From Alkalibacillus haloalkaliphilus C5 (lineage in GTDB: Bacteria > Bacillota > Bacilli > Bacillales > Alkalibacillaceae), in NCBI RefSeq assembly GCF_000269905.1, contig NZ_AKIF01000006.1:1-38928 (forward strand): 38,928 nt of DNA, given 5' to 3'. The position numbers were made by a program, and so were the translations under genes. Below, piece by piece: positions 10,296-18,917 of this stretch. The notes under the pieces are model-generated. The model saw only the letters and a list, made by a program, of their open reading frames with translations. It had not been told where the DNA came from and searched no databases. The number at the start of each line of letters is the position of its first letter. The first letter of the stretch is position 1.

Positions 10296-10928
10296 TTACT
10301 TCTTTAATAAGAAAGAACGTATAACTGTTTCACATTCTGTCTGAACATTTTCTAGTGACTCATGAGCATCAATACTTTTAATTCGATCAGAGAAACGCTC
10401 TTTTAATTGATGATAAGCTTCTTCTACTTTCTTATGAAAATCTAGCTTTTCTAAATCAAGTCGGTTTTTCTCTCTTTGATCATTGTCACTAATTCGGTCT
10501 AAACCAACTTGAGGGTCGAGTTCAAATAAAATAGTTAAGTCAGGCATACAGTCCTCAATCGCAAATTCGTTTACTTGATAGACTTCTTCCATCCCTAATC
10601 CTCTTGCATAGCCTTGATATGCTAAACTACTGTCGACAAACCGGTCGCACAAAACTACTTGTCCACGTTTTAATGCAGGCATTACTCGTTCTACTAGATG
10701 TTGTCTACGGGCCGCAGCATAAAGTAAAGCTTCTGTGCGGCTGTCCATGGCAGTATGGTCTTTGTTTAAAATAATTTCACGAATTTTTTCAGCAATTTCA
10801 ATGCCTCCAGGTTCACGTGTTGTTACAACTTCAAAACCTTCAGCACTTAATTGATTCGAAATATATTGAATAACTGTAGATTTCCCCGCACCTTCTACGC
10901 CTTCAAATGTTATAAATAATCCGCTCAC
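10296..10928 (-). CDS. tmk: Thymidylate kinase
   Basis: Phosphorylates dTMP to dTDP for DNA synthesis. The P-loop [11 protein letters not shown] starts near residue 8, with TTREPGG and the DR motif [12 protein letters not shown] following. The lid region is short and lacks the Arg-in-P-loop type. The length of 210 residues matches the family. The start is GTG (10928) with AAAGGGAG upstream. It lies 20 bases after yaaO, so the two are probably cotranscribed, as in B. subtilis. Confidence 0.96.
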   Translation of the reverse strand: MSGLFITFEGVEGAGKSTVIQYISNQLSAEGFEVVTTREPGGIEIAEKIREIILNKDHTAMDSRTEALLYAAARRQHLVERVMPALKRGQVVLCDRFVDSSLAYQGYARGLGMEEVYQVNEFAIEDCMPDLTILFELDPQVGLDRISDNDQREKNRLDLEKLDFHKKVEEAYHQLKERFSDRIKSIDAHESLENVQTECETVIRSFLLKK

Positions 10929-10947
10929 GAAGATAACTCCCTTTATA

Positions 10948-12378
10948 TTAAATTTGATAAACTTTTATTTTATTTTTATAGTTATTACTTGATCTTTGAA
11001 TATGCTGTTTGCGTTTTTCAGCTTTTTCAATTGTGTTTAAAGCTTGTTGAGAAATATATTCACCATTTAATATAACTGGTATTCCAGGTGGATAAGGTGT
11101 AATCGACTCAGCAGCAATTCGCCCGCTCGCCTCATGAACATCTACCCACTCTGTTTTTAACAACTTTAACTCACGATATGAATATTGAAAACGTTGAATT
11201 TTACTTACATCAAAATGACTGTCTACCATTTTATCATGATAAGCGTTGTCTTCCACTTTTTTTATACAATTAATTAATGCCATACTCTGCTTTTGTCTTA
11301 AGTCTTCATCTAATTTGATTCCATGGATGAATAACAATTGATTTTGGTCAACTAACTCTGCATCAATACCGTAATCGTGTAAATGCTTGTACACTACATT
11401 CAGATCTATTGTCTCTGAAGTTAAAACCGTTTTTAAAGGGTCATCCATTTGTTCACGAACAGGTAGAACATTACAGTTAGTCAACTTATTTAACTGATTG
11501 TTGAACTCCGCAATTTCTTCAACTAACCGTACTTGGTCTTCTTTACTATAGTTAGCTATGTACTGCCTAGCTAAATCTAAACTCGTCATAATTAAATAAG
11601 ATGGACTGCTCGATTGGACAACTTCTAAATAATACTCTAATTTACTGCGATCGATTCGATCAGAGTTCACATGGAGAAAAGACCCCATCGTTAATGCAGG
11701 TAATGTTTTATGAGCTGATTGAACGACGAGATCAGCACCACATTGTGTTGCTGATTTAGGAAATGGTGCATCGAATGAAAAATGAGCACCGTGTGCTTCG
11801 TCGACTAAAACTGGAACATTAAAAGAATGAGCGACTTGCACAACCGACGATAAATCAAAAGTCGTTCCGAAATAATCTGGATAAGTAAGAATAGCAGCTT
11901 TAATATTTCGATCATTCGTTAAAGCTTGTTTAACAACACCGGAAGATATATGACAATATCGACGTGCAATTGAGTCATATTCAGGTGAGATGAAAACAGG
12001 CTTTGCTCCTACTAATTCTAAAGCATGCATCACTGATTTATGGCAATTTCGTTGCACTAGCACGTGATCATCTGCAGTTAAACTGGCTAAAATCATTGCT
12101 AGGTTACCAGAAGTCGTCCCATTTACTAAGAAGAAAGTCTGTTTTGTACCAAAGTATTGAGCAGCTAAATGTTGTGCTTCTAATATAGGGCCTTCTGATT
12201 CATGAAGATCATCAAGACCTGGCAATTCCGTTAAGTCATAGCGAAACAGTTCTTTCATGTGCCTGAATTGATTATGTACAATGTCTCCACTTTTATGTCC
12301 TGGGACATGAAATGAATAGCACTTTTGCTTTAAATGCTGTTGAATCGCCTCATACAAAGGCGCTCGTTGTTGACTCAT
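10948..12378 (-). CDS. yaaO: YaaO, Orn/Lys/Arg decarboxylase family PLP enzyme
   Basis: Fold-type I PLP enzyme of the arginine/lysine/ornithine decarboxylase group. Motifs: FHVPGHKSG near the N-terminus, [15 protein letters not shown] with the PLP-pairing Asp, and the Schiff-base lysine in SAHKT (Lys224). A C-terminal domain typical of the family carries PYPPGIPV. The length of 476 residues agrees with YaaO of B. subtilis. The amino-acid substrate cannot be read from the sequence. The start is ATG with TTAGGTG upstream. It is the first gene of a yaaO-tmk unit and diverges from murB. Confidence 0.9.
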   Translation of the reverse strand: MSQQRAPLYEAIQQHLKQKCYSFHVPGHKSGDIVHNQFRHMKELFRYDLTELPGLDDLHESEGPILEAQHLAAQYFGTKQTFFLVNGTTSGNLAMILASLTADDHVLVQRNCHKSVMHALELVGAKPVFISPEYDSIARRYCHISSGVVKQALTNDRNIKAAILTYPDYFGTTFDLSSVVQVAHSFNVPVLVDEAHGAHFSFDAPFPKSATQCGADLVVQSAHKTLPALTMGSFLHVNSDRIDRSKLEYYLEVVQSSSPSYLIMTSLDLARQYIANYSKEDQVRLVEEIAEFNNQLNKLTNCNVLPVREQMDDPLKTVLTSETIDLNVVYKHLHDYGIDAELVDQNQLLFIHGIKLDEDLRQKQSMALINCIKKVEDNAYHDKMVDSHFDVSKIQRFQYSYRELKLLKTEWVDVHEASGRIAAESITPYPPGIPVILNGEYISQQALNTIEKAEKRKQHIQRSSNNYKNKIKVYQI

Positions 12379-12523
12379 ATAAACACCTAACTTAAACTCG
12401 TTTTAATTCATATTGTACACGAAAATAAAATCACGTAACATAAACGTTATACACTTCTAAACTAACTTTTATAAATTTTCATGTTACAATAATAAAATAA
12501 TACAATAAATAAAAGAGAGACCT

Positions 12524-12554
12524 TTGACACACCGTGCGTTAAATTCTCTATGAT
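12524..12554 (+). promoter_or_regulatory. Candidate promoter of murB
   Basis: A perfect -35, TTGACA (12524-12529), and a good -10, TATGAT (12549-12554), but with a 19-base spacer, longer than ideal. It ends 22 bases before the murB ATG and lies in the gap with the divergent yaaO. Confidence 0.45.
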
Positions 12555-12576
12555 GAATATTAGAGGTGAATAATTA

Positions 12577-13497
12577 ATGTTAGATGATCAATCAATTGAA
12601 CATAAACTGCGTGAAATCCTTTCAGATGAAAATATTTTAATCAATGAACCGTTAAATAATCATACTTATACAAAATTAGGCGGGGAAGCCGACTTTTTTG
12701 TAACACCTACGTCATATGAAGCAGTGAAAAAAGTTGTAAAGTTTGCTAACCAAGAACAGCTACCTTTCACACTACTTGGAAACGGCTCTAACTTAATCGT
12801 AAAAGATGGTGGTGTTCGCGGCGTCGTTTTAAGTCTTAAAAAGTTAGATGATATAACTGTAGATGGCTATGAGATGATCGCTCAAAGTGGTGCTCGAATC
12901 ATCGATGCATCACGTGAAGCTTTAGCAGAACATTTAACAGGACTAGAGTTTGCTTGCGGTATTCCAGGAACAGTCGGTGGTGCTTTGTTTATGAATGCAG
13001 GTGCCTATGGCGGTGAAATTAAAGATGTATTAAAAGAAGCCGTCGTCGTTGACCGAGAAGGCAACCTTCTAACACTACCTGCAGATGCGTTTGACTTACA
13101 ATACCGTCATAGTAATATACCAGAAAAAGGTTTTATCGTTTTAGAGGCTTTGTTCGAATTAAAGCCCGGTAAATATGATGAGATTAAAGCTGTCATGGAT
13201 GACCTTACGTACAAACGGGAATCAAAACAGCCGTTAGAATACCCATCTTGTGGCAGTGTGTTTAAACGCCCTCCAGGTTACTTCGCAGGAAAATTGATTC
13301 AAGATAGCGGTCTTCAAGGAAAAGGTGTCGGTGGAGCTGAAGTATCTGAAAAACATGCTGGGTTTATCATTAATAAAAACAACGCAACCGCAACTGAATA
13401 CATTCAATCGATCGAAATGGTTCAAAAAACAGTTAGTGAAAAATTCGGAGTAGATTTAGAACGAGAAGTTCGTATTATCGGAGACGACCCTGAGTAA
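12577..13497 (+). CDS. murB: UDP-N-acetylenolpyruvoylglucosamine reductase
   Basis: FAD enzyme that makes UDP-N-acetylmuramate for peptidoglycan. FAD-binding motifs are GNGSNLIVKDGG and GIPGTVGGALFMNAGAYGGE. The catalytic serine region reads YPSCGSVFKRP, followed by GKLIQDSGLQGKGVGGAEVSEKHAGF. It is a type II (short) MurB of 306 residues. AGAGGTG precedes the ATG. It has its own candidate promoter and a strong terminator, so it is a one-gene unit. In B. subtilis murB sits in the division gene cluster; here it occupies the place of xpaC and yaaN between yaaO and csfB. Confidence 0.96.
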   Translation: MLDDQSIEHKLREILSDENILINEPLNNHTYTKLGGEADFFVTPTSYEAVKKVVKFANQEQLPFTLLGNGSNLIVKDGGVRGVVLSLKKLDDITVDGYEMIAQSGARIIDASREALAEHLTGLEFACGIPGTVGGALFMNAGAYGGEIKDVLKEAVVVDREGNLLTLPADAFDLQYRHSNIPEKGFIVLEALFELKPGKYDEIKAVMDDLTYKRESKQPLEYPSCGSVFKRPPGYFAGKLIQDSGLQGKGVGGAEVSEKHAGFIINKNNATATEYIQSIEMVQKTVSEKFGVDLEREVRIIGDDPE

Positions 13498-13501
13498 ATG
13501 C

Positions 13502-13539
13502 AAAGAAGCGGCTAATCATTAGCCGCTTCTTTTTTATAT
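13502..13539 (+). terminator. Terminator of murB
   Basis: Thirteen-base perfect arms (13502-13514 and 13520-13532) with a five-base loop, followed by seven T on the plus strand. It lies between convergent murB and csfB and may stop both. Confidence 0.93.
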
Positions 13540-13564
13540 TAAATTAGGGGAGATATTTATAAAG

Positions 13565-13756
13565 TTATGATGTCGTTTGATTTAGTAAACGGCGGAATTT
13601 CAATCGATCAACAAAATATTGATAGCGCTCATCGTCAGGGTTAGTATTAACAATCTCTCTTTCACAACCTTTACAAATAAAAGAAGATAATACATGAATC
13701 CCGTCTTGCTTCCACTCTCCACAAATTTGACAACAATTAATTGATTGACCTTTCAT
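13565..13756 (-). CDS. csfB: Anti-sigma-G factor Gin (CsfB)
   Basis: Small zinc protein that inhibits sigma-G (and sigma-E) during sporulation. Its 63 residues carry CQIC near the N-terminus and CKGC in the middle, the zinc-binding Cys pairs of the Gin family. They are followed by the family pattern YQYFVDRLKFRR. GGAGGTGGGAG precedes the ATG. B. subtilis csfB is transcribed by sigma-F. Upstream here GTATA (13806-13802) is followed after 15 bases by GTCCACTCTA, a partial match to a sigma-F promoter, so the same timing is possible but weakly supported. Confidence 0.88.
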   Translation of the reverse strand: MKGQSINCCQICGEWKQDGIHVLSSFICKGCEREIVNTNPDDERYQYFVDRLKFRRLLNQTTS

Positions 13757-13870
13757 CGTCTCCCACCTCCATTAACTAGAGTGGACAACTTACTAGATTT
13801 TTATACGTATCTATTAAACTTTTTTAGAAGAATGTTCTGGTAACTTCAGTTGTTGTTGCTTAAACAATAT

Positions 13871-13897
13871 TAAAAACCTACCACATTGCGGTAGGCC
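13871..13897 (-). terminator. Terminator of the DUF2268 gene
   Basis: CCTACC (13877-13882) pairs with GGTAGG (13890-13895). On the minus strand the stem is followed by TTTTTA. It lies directly after the stop of the upstream minus-strand gene. Confidence 0.75.
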
Positions 13898-13907
13898 TAT
13901 AATAAAG

Positions 13908-14726
13908 TTATTTACTTACATTCTCTTTATAGCACTCGATAAATCGATTTGCATCCACGGAAAAAAGTTTCCTTATATCTTTAACATCATTCTTTGATAC
14001 GAAGTTTGAGACAAGTCGTAATGCAAAAGAATACCCACTAAACACAGGGATACCAAGTTGCTCACTTCCAAAACACAAAGGACTTTTTATATGGTCGTCT
14101 GTTGATTTTAAGTAATCTTTACATTCGTTCCAATATTTCTTTTCGACATCAGATGAAAAATAATCTTTCCACCACCTGTAATCTGGATACAAGGAAAGGC
14201 TAAAATACTCAGCTGTTCCTTCCATCTTATACCATTCTTCCAAAGTAAAAGTACTCATTGTTAAATTGTAGATTGGGTTTTCAGGACTAGCGTGGTGACC
14301 TTCATGTGCTAATAAGTACTTAAAGAAATCAAGGTTTGGTTTTGGAGGAATGGCTATGATGATATTCTCCGAACCATTAGTAAAAGCATTCGTCCAAAGA
14401 GACTGAGGATGATCTTGAAAAAAACGAAATGGTAACGCAGGCACCACTGTTACTCGTATTTTATTAAAATTAAGATATTGATTGACGTTGTATATTGTTT
14501 CCTCAATAATCTTTGATATTTGCTCAACATTCCACTCATGTTCTTTTATTTCTTCATTAGATTTCTCTTTAAACTCTAACATTTTAAAGCGTTGCGCTAT
14601 ACTCTTCCACTCAGTCATCCAAGAATCCTTTTTTATTAGAGAACTTAATTCTTCTTCTAAATAATCCTCTAGTCTGTTTTTATTGTTTAATATTTGATTA
14701 GGAGTTATTTGTTTAACTTCAAGCAC
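13908..14726 (-). CDS. DUF2268-type putative zinc protease
   Basis: Resembles the DUF2268 family of predicted Zn-dependent proteases, whose substrates are unknown. The key signature is HEGHH in LLAHEGHHAS (HExxH type, about residue 146), followed by the downstream Glu-containing KMEGTAEYFS, which would supply the third metal ligand. No signal peptide or membrane segment is visible, so it is probably cytoplasmic. The start is GTG at 14726 with AAGGGTGG upstream. It is flanked by the terminators of bofA and of itself and has no conserved partner here. It looks more AT-rich than its neighbours, with many AAA/TTT runs, and may be acquired. Confidence 0.75.
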   Translation of the reverse strand: MLEVKQITPNQILNNKNRLEDYLEEELSSLIKKDSWMTEWKSIAQRFKMLEFKEKSNEEIKEHEWNVEQISKIIEETIYNVNQYLNFNKIRVTVVPALPFRFFQDHPQSLWTNAFTNGSENIIIAIPPKPNLDFFKYLLAHEGHHASPENPIYNLTMSTFTLEEWYKMEGTAEYFSLSLYPDYRWWKDYFSSDVEKKYWNECKDYLKSTDDHIKSPLCFGSEQLGIPVFSGYSFALRLVSNFVSKNDVKDIRKLFSVDANRFIECYKENVSK

Positions 14727-14810
14727 GGAGAACCCACCCTTCCATAGTATTGTTACTATATTCTAGGGTCTGGTTTTAAATTCCTTCATTGAATTTAGAC
14801 TTACTAACTA

Positions 14811-14837
14811 AAAAAGAGAGGCGCATTTGCACCCCTC
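14811..14837 (-). terminator. Terminator of bofA
   Basis: GAGAGGCGC (14816-14824) pairs with GCACCCCTC (14829-14837), nine pairs including two G-T, with a four-base loop. On the minus strand it is followed by six T. Confidence 0.8.
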
Positions 14838-14849
14838 CTTAAATGACCG

Positions 14850-15113
14850 TTATAAAATAAATACATGGATCGCAACTAATGCACCAACACCAAAGATCCC
14901 TAAAAAGCCTGCTATCACTGATGTAAACAAATTGATCGGTATATGCAGACCGAACATTGAGCCAAATACATTAGCGAAAAATATAAACAGAGCACCAACT
15001 ATGACCTTCAAAACCCCTTTTGAAGCCCATTGCATAAACTTCAGTGGTGGTCCAAAAAACAACAATAAAATAACAACCGCCAAAAATGCTAATGTCACAA
15101 CTATTGGATCCAT
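14850..15113 (-). CDS. bofA: Pro-sigma-K processing inhibitor BofA
   Basis: Integral membrane protein of the outer forespore membrane that, with SpoIVFA, holds the SpoIVFB protease inactive until the forespore signals, delaying sigma-K activation. It has 87 residues, the same as B. subtilis. There is a hydrophobic N-terminal segment (about 4-21), a second (about 36-50), and a hydrophobic C-terminus with GLHIPINLFT and GIFGVGALVAIH, the conserved region important for inhibition. AAAGGAG precedes the ATG. It follows recR after 80 bases. The yaaL gene (DUF2508), which lies in that gap in B. subtilis, is absent. Confidence 0.93.
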   Translation of the reverse strand: MDPIVVTLAFLAVVILLLFFGPPLKFMQWASKGVLKVIVGALFIFFANVFGSMFGLHIPINLFTSVIAGFLGIFGVGALVAIHVFIL

Positions 15114-15192
15114 ATTTGATCTCCTTTCGCTTGTCCTACTAATACGCTATGTCGCTTAGCCTATTAATAGAACTAAAAAAGGAAAATCTTTA

Positions 15193-15789
15193 TTATAGGT
15201 CTCTTCTTCCTTCTAACGCTTTAGATAACGTCACTTCATCGGCATATTCTAAGTCGCCTCCGACCGGTAAACCGTGAGCAATTCTAGTTAACCGTATACC
15301 TGAAGGCTTCACTAATCTTGAAATATACATGGCCGTTGCTTCACCTTCAACATTCGGATTAGTCGCTAGAATGAGTTCCTCAACTTTTTCATCCTTCAAT
15401 CGCTCAATTAAAGTTGAGACGTTTATATCTTCAGGACCAATACCTTCCATAGGTGATATTGTGCCATGTAGCACATGATACTTCCCTTGAAAGTCTTTCA
15501 TTTTCTCCATCGCGATCACGTCTTTTGGGTCTTGAACGACACAAATGACAGAGTTATCACGACTTTGATCACTACAAATACTACATGGGTCTTGGTCTGT
15601 AATATGACCACAAACTGTACAATGCGTTAATTCACGCTTAGCATTAACTAACGACTTCGCAAAGTCTAACACGTCATCTTCTTTCATTTCTAACACAAAA
15701 AATGCCAGGCGAGCGGCAGTTTTTGGACCTATACCTGGCAATTTTGTAAAGCTATCAATTAACTTTGTAATTGGTTCTGGATAATACAT
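15193..15789 (-). CDS. recR: Recombination mediator RecR
   Basis: Works with RecF and RecO to load RecA at gaps. The 198-residue protein has the N-terminal helix-hairpin-helix ([12 protein letters not shown]), a four-Cys zinc finger (Cys57, Cys60, Cys69, Cys72) and a TOPRIM domain beginning [11 protein letters not shown]. It ends with the conserved [16 protein letters not shown]. The ATG has TAGGAGG upstream. Directly upstream are ebfC and dnaX with gaps of 13 and 15 bases, the conserved dnaX-ebfC-recR operon. Confidence 0.97.
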   Translation of the reverse strand: MYYPEPITKLIDSFTKLPGIGPKTAARLAFFVLEMKEDDVLDFAKSLVNAKRELTHCTVCGHITDQDPCSICSDQSRDNSVICVVQDPKDVIAMEKMKDFQGKYHVLHGTISPMEGIGPEDINVSTLIERLKDEKVEELILATNPNVEGEATAMYISRLVKPSGIRLTRIAHGLPVGGDLEYADEVTLSKALEGRRDL

Positions 15790-15802
15790 GGTGGCATGCC
15801 TC

Positions 15803-16123
15803 CTAGAACATTCCTGGCATATTCATACCTTTCGTGAACTGTCCCATTTTTTCATTCGTTGTATCATCAACTTGCTTTAGCACATCGTTTGTCGCAGCAA
15901 TGATTAAGTCTTGTAACATATCTACATCATCTGGGTCGACTACTTCTTCGTTAACTTCAACGTCTGTAATTTCTTTCTTACCATTAGCGACGACTTTAAC
16001 CATACCACCGCCAGCAGTTGCTTCAAAAGTCATTTCATGAAGTTCCTCTTGCGCTTTCATCATTTTCTTTTGCATTTTTTGCATTTGCTTCATCATGTTA
16101 TTCATATTTCCCATTCCTTTCAT
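15803..16123 (-). CDS. ebfC: YbaB/EbfC nucleoid-associated protein
   Basis: Small DNA-binding dimer of the YbaB/EbfC family (YaaK), almost always between dnaX and recR. The Met/Gln/Lys-rich N-terminal helix ([19 protein letters not shown]) is followed by TAGGGMVKV. The conserved [16 protein letters not shown] and a C-terminal [14 protein letters not shown] complete it. The length of 106 residues matches the B. subtilis 107. TTAAGGAAAA after the dnaX stop is the probable ribosome binding site, with rather long spacing. Confidence 0.96.
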   Translation of the reverse strand: MKGMGNMNNMMKQMQKMQKKMMKAQEELHEMTFEATAGGGMVKVVANGKKEITDVEVNEEVVDPDDVDMLQDLIIAATNDVLKQVDDTTNEKMGQFTKGMNMPGMF

Positions 16124-16138
16124 ACTTGTAAGTTTTCC

Positions 16139-17854
16139 TTAAGAATCCTTAATCTCTATTAAATCATCGCCAACTAATTTTTGTGCTTCAGAAATTAATT
16201 GATCGCCATCGGTGCTAGTATTTTGGTGACTTTCCTCATCTTCATCACCTTCACCTTGCTCAGATTGTTGGCTTAAGAAGTCTTCTCTTATTGGTTTCCA
16301 CTCTTCTTCTGGAATCGGAATAATAGTTATTCTTTTTCCAATATAATCACTTAGTACAGTTTCTACCATTTCCTGGTTTTCTTGAATAAGTGAACAATGA
16401 ATCTCGAACTTAAAAGCTAATATTAAGTTTTGAGAAGAGGCTGCTTTCGGTTGACTATTAACTAGTTTAGCATGTGCTGGTGGACTTGTCTTTTTCAACC
16501 CATCCATAAAGCTAGCCCAATTAGTTTTGATCGCATTAATATCCTCTTTCGTTGCTTCTGATAAAGTTTGACGTACCTTTTCATAAGGTACTTTATATTT
16601 ATTTTGGCGACTAGGTGCTGGTCGTTTATTCGTTTCATTTTTCGGTTGTTCTGTTGTATTAACCGAAACACCTTGTTCTTTTAAAGCTTTTAATTCTTTT
16701 TCTAATGTTGCTATTTGTTGTAACAACTCTGGCGATGTTGTTTGCACTTGCTCATTAGTCGATTGATGACTGATTTCTTGAATATTTAACAAAGCAACTT
16801 CTACTAAGATTTTAGGGCTACTTGTCCATTTCATGTCTTGTTGTGTTTGGTTAAGAATTGAAATGGCTTCTTCCAACCAGTCTGATGTTAAAAGTTCTCT
16901 TACTTGATGAAACTGTTCGTTCGGAATAGCTCGGACTAACGCTTCTTCAACATCTTCTGCACTGTTGTACATATACAAATCTCTTAAAAAGTGGATAAAA
17001 TCAAAGACAAAGCGACTTGGGTCTTTACCTTCTTGCATCATTTGATCAAGCAAGCTTAACGCTTCTTTACCATCTTGGTTAACAAGGGCATCAATCATTG
17101 ATAACAGTTGTTCTTGAGCAATCGACCCTGTAACAGCTAACACATCTTCCATATGAATATGACCATCTTCACTATATGCAATCGCTTGGTCTAATATACT
17201 AAGTGCATCACGCATTCCGCCTTCAGCTGTTAAACCAACGTGTACGACAGCGTGATCATCATATTGAATACCACCATCATCTAAAATCAATTTCAGTCGA
17301 TCGACAATAGCTTGTTGTGAAATTCGTTTAAAATCAAATCGTTGACACCTTGAAATGATCGTAAGTGGAATTTTATGTGGTTCTGTCGTTGCTAATATGA
17401 AAATGACGTGAGCTGGAGGTTCTTCTAATGTTTTTAACAGTGCGTTAAAAGCTCCAGTTGATAACATATGCACTTCATCAATGATGTAAACCTTAAACGG
17501 AACAGAGCTTGGTGCATACTTCACTTTATCTCGGATTTCGCGAATGTCATCTACACCGTTGTTAGAAGCTGCGTCAATTTCAATTATGTCTGAGATCGAA
17601 CCGTCTTGAATTCCTCGACAAGCATCACATTCTCCGCAAGGCTCTTTAACAGGGGAATGTTCACAATTGATAGCTTTTGCGAAAATTTTCGCAGCACTTG
17701 TCTTACCTGTACCACGTGGACCAGTAAAAAGGTAAGCATGTGCTACTTTTGATTGTTCAATCGCATTTTGTAGCGTTCTTGTAATATGTACTTGACCAAC
17801 AACATCTTGAAACTGTTGTGGGCGCCAAACTCGGTACAATGCTTGATATGCCAT
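16139..17854 (-). CDS. dnaX: DNA polymerase III subunit gamma/tau
   Basis: Clamp-loader ATPase and, through its tail, the link to the polymerase. Counting from the chosen ATG, Walker A GPRGTGKT is at residues 45-52, a four-Cys zinc module lies at about 64-79, then IIDEVHML (Walker B), LEEPP and the SRC motif SRCQRF. A long Gln/Glu-rich linker leads to an acidic tail. The ATG at 17860 is only three bases from AAAGGAG, so the ATG two codons later (17854) is preferred; it gives MAYQALYRVWRPQ. No obvious frameshift signal for a separate gamma form was noticed. A sigma-A promoter lies just upstream. Confidence 0.96.
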   Translation of the reverse strand: MAYQALYRVWRPQQFQDVVGQVHITRTLQNAIEQSKVAHAYLFTGPRGTGKTSAAKIFAKAINCEHSPVKEPCGECDACRGIQDGSISDIIEIDAASNNGVDDIREIRDKVKYAPSSVPFKVYIIDEVHMLSTGAFNALLKTLEEPPAHVIFILATTEPHKIPLTIISRCQRFDFKRISQQAIVDRLKLILDDGGIQYDDHAVVHVGLTAEGGMRDALSILDQAIAYSEDGHIHMEDVLAVTGSIAQEQLLSMIDALVNQDGKEALSLLDQMMQEGKDPSRFVFDFIHFLRDLYMYNSAEDVEEALVRAIPNEQFHQVRELLTSDWLEEAISILNQTQQDMKWTSSPKILVEVALLNIQEISHQSTNEQVQTTSPELLQQIATLEKELKALKEQGVSVNTTEQPKNETNKRPAPSRQNKYKVPYEKVRQTLSEATKEDINAIKTNWASFMDGLKKTSPPAHAKLVNSQPKAASSQNLILAFKFEIHCSLIQENQEMVETVLSDYIGKRITIIPIPEEEWKPIREDFLSQQSEQGEGDEDEESHQNTSTDGDQLISEAQKLVGDDLIEIKDS

Positions 17855-17883
17855 GGACATAATCTCCTTTAGGTTCTCTTTTC

Positions 17884-17913
17884 ATTATAACTGATTCGGA
17901 TCAGACATTTCAA
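17884..17913 (-). promoter_or_regulatory. Sigma-A promoter of dnaX-ebfC-recR
   Basis: TTGAAA (17913-17908), an 18-base spacer and a perfect TATAAT (17889-17884) on the minus strand. The spacer contains the inverted repeat CTGAT-CCGA-ATCAG. It lies between the scr terminator and dnaX. Confidence 0.7.
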
Positions 17914-17942
17914 AATGTATCGTACGTTTTTACGAAATATAT

Positions 17943-17973
17943 GAAAAAACTCACCTGATTAACCAGGTGAGTT
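17943..17973 (-). terminator. Terminator of scr
   Basis: Ten-base perfect arms, AACTCACCTG (17948-17957) and CAGGTGAGTT (17964-17973), with a six-base loop. It is followed on the minus strand by a run of T, just beyond the 3' end of the SRP RNA. Confidence 0.92.
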
Positions 17974-17985
17974 TCATCGTTTATG

Positions 17986-18263
17986 TACGCCGTGCACCCA
18001 TCTTCGATAAAGTAACCCATAAGCGTTACGCAAGATCCTAGCTCGGTTCAGGTAACCCTGCGACACACGAGAGAGACCGCTTACTGCTGCTTCCTTCCGG
18101 ACCTGACAGGGTTCACGGGTTCTCGTTGCACAGGACCCAAACGTCAACACTATTCACTTACGTCAGACCTTAAGATTACTTTACCTCAGACGGGAATTCA
18201 GCCCCACTATAGCGGATTGTGGGTAACAGGGCACCGCTACCTCCCCACCTAGCACGGCAAGTG
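17986..18263 (-). ncRNA. scr: Signal recognition particle RNA (scRNA, Bacillus long type)
   Basis: The RNA scaffold of the signal recognition particle, which binds Ffh and targets membrane and secreted proteins. The long Bacillus form (about 270-280 bases) with an Alu domain is recognisable. Its 5' end CTTGCCGTGCTAGG pairs through GCCGTGC with GCACGGC at the 3' end. GGGGAGGTAGCGGTGCCC and GTTGACGTTTGGGTCCTG follow. The universal helix-8 core GTCAGGTCCGGAAGGAAGCAGC is present (stated in shortened parts: CAGGTCCGGAAGGAAGCAG). It sits between tadA and dnaX as in B. subtilis. The exact ends are estimated from the terminal pairing. Confidence 0.96.
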
Positions 18264-18297
18264 TTATAAGGTTTGCGCTTTGTTTAGCGCATATACA

Positions 18298-18326
18298 AGT
18301 ATATTATCTTTTAAGCAAAAATGCAA
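18298..18326 (-). promoter_or_regulatory. Sigma-A promoter of scr
   Basis: TTGCAT (18326-18321), exactly 17 bases, then TATACT (18303-18298) on the minus strand. Transcription would start about 25-30 bases before the mature RNA. The 5' leader contains a GCGCT/AGCGC hairpin, as expected for a precursor that is processed. Confidence 0.75.
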
Positions 18327-18352
18327 TGATAATAACGAACCAATATTTTCTC

Positions 18353-18885
<533 letters not shown>

Positions 18886-18917
18886 CAAAAAGAATAAATT
18901 GGAAAGGAGTGTGCTCA

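Noticed and set aside
14827-15159. Plus-strand open frame of 110 codons
   Set aside because: Antisense of bofA, whose product matches the known 87-residue family along its full length.
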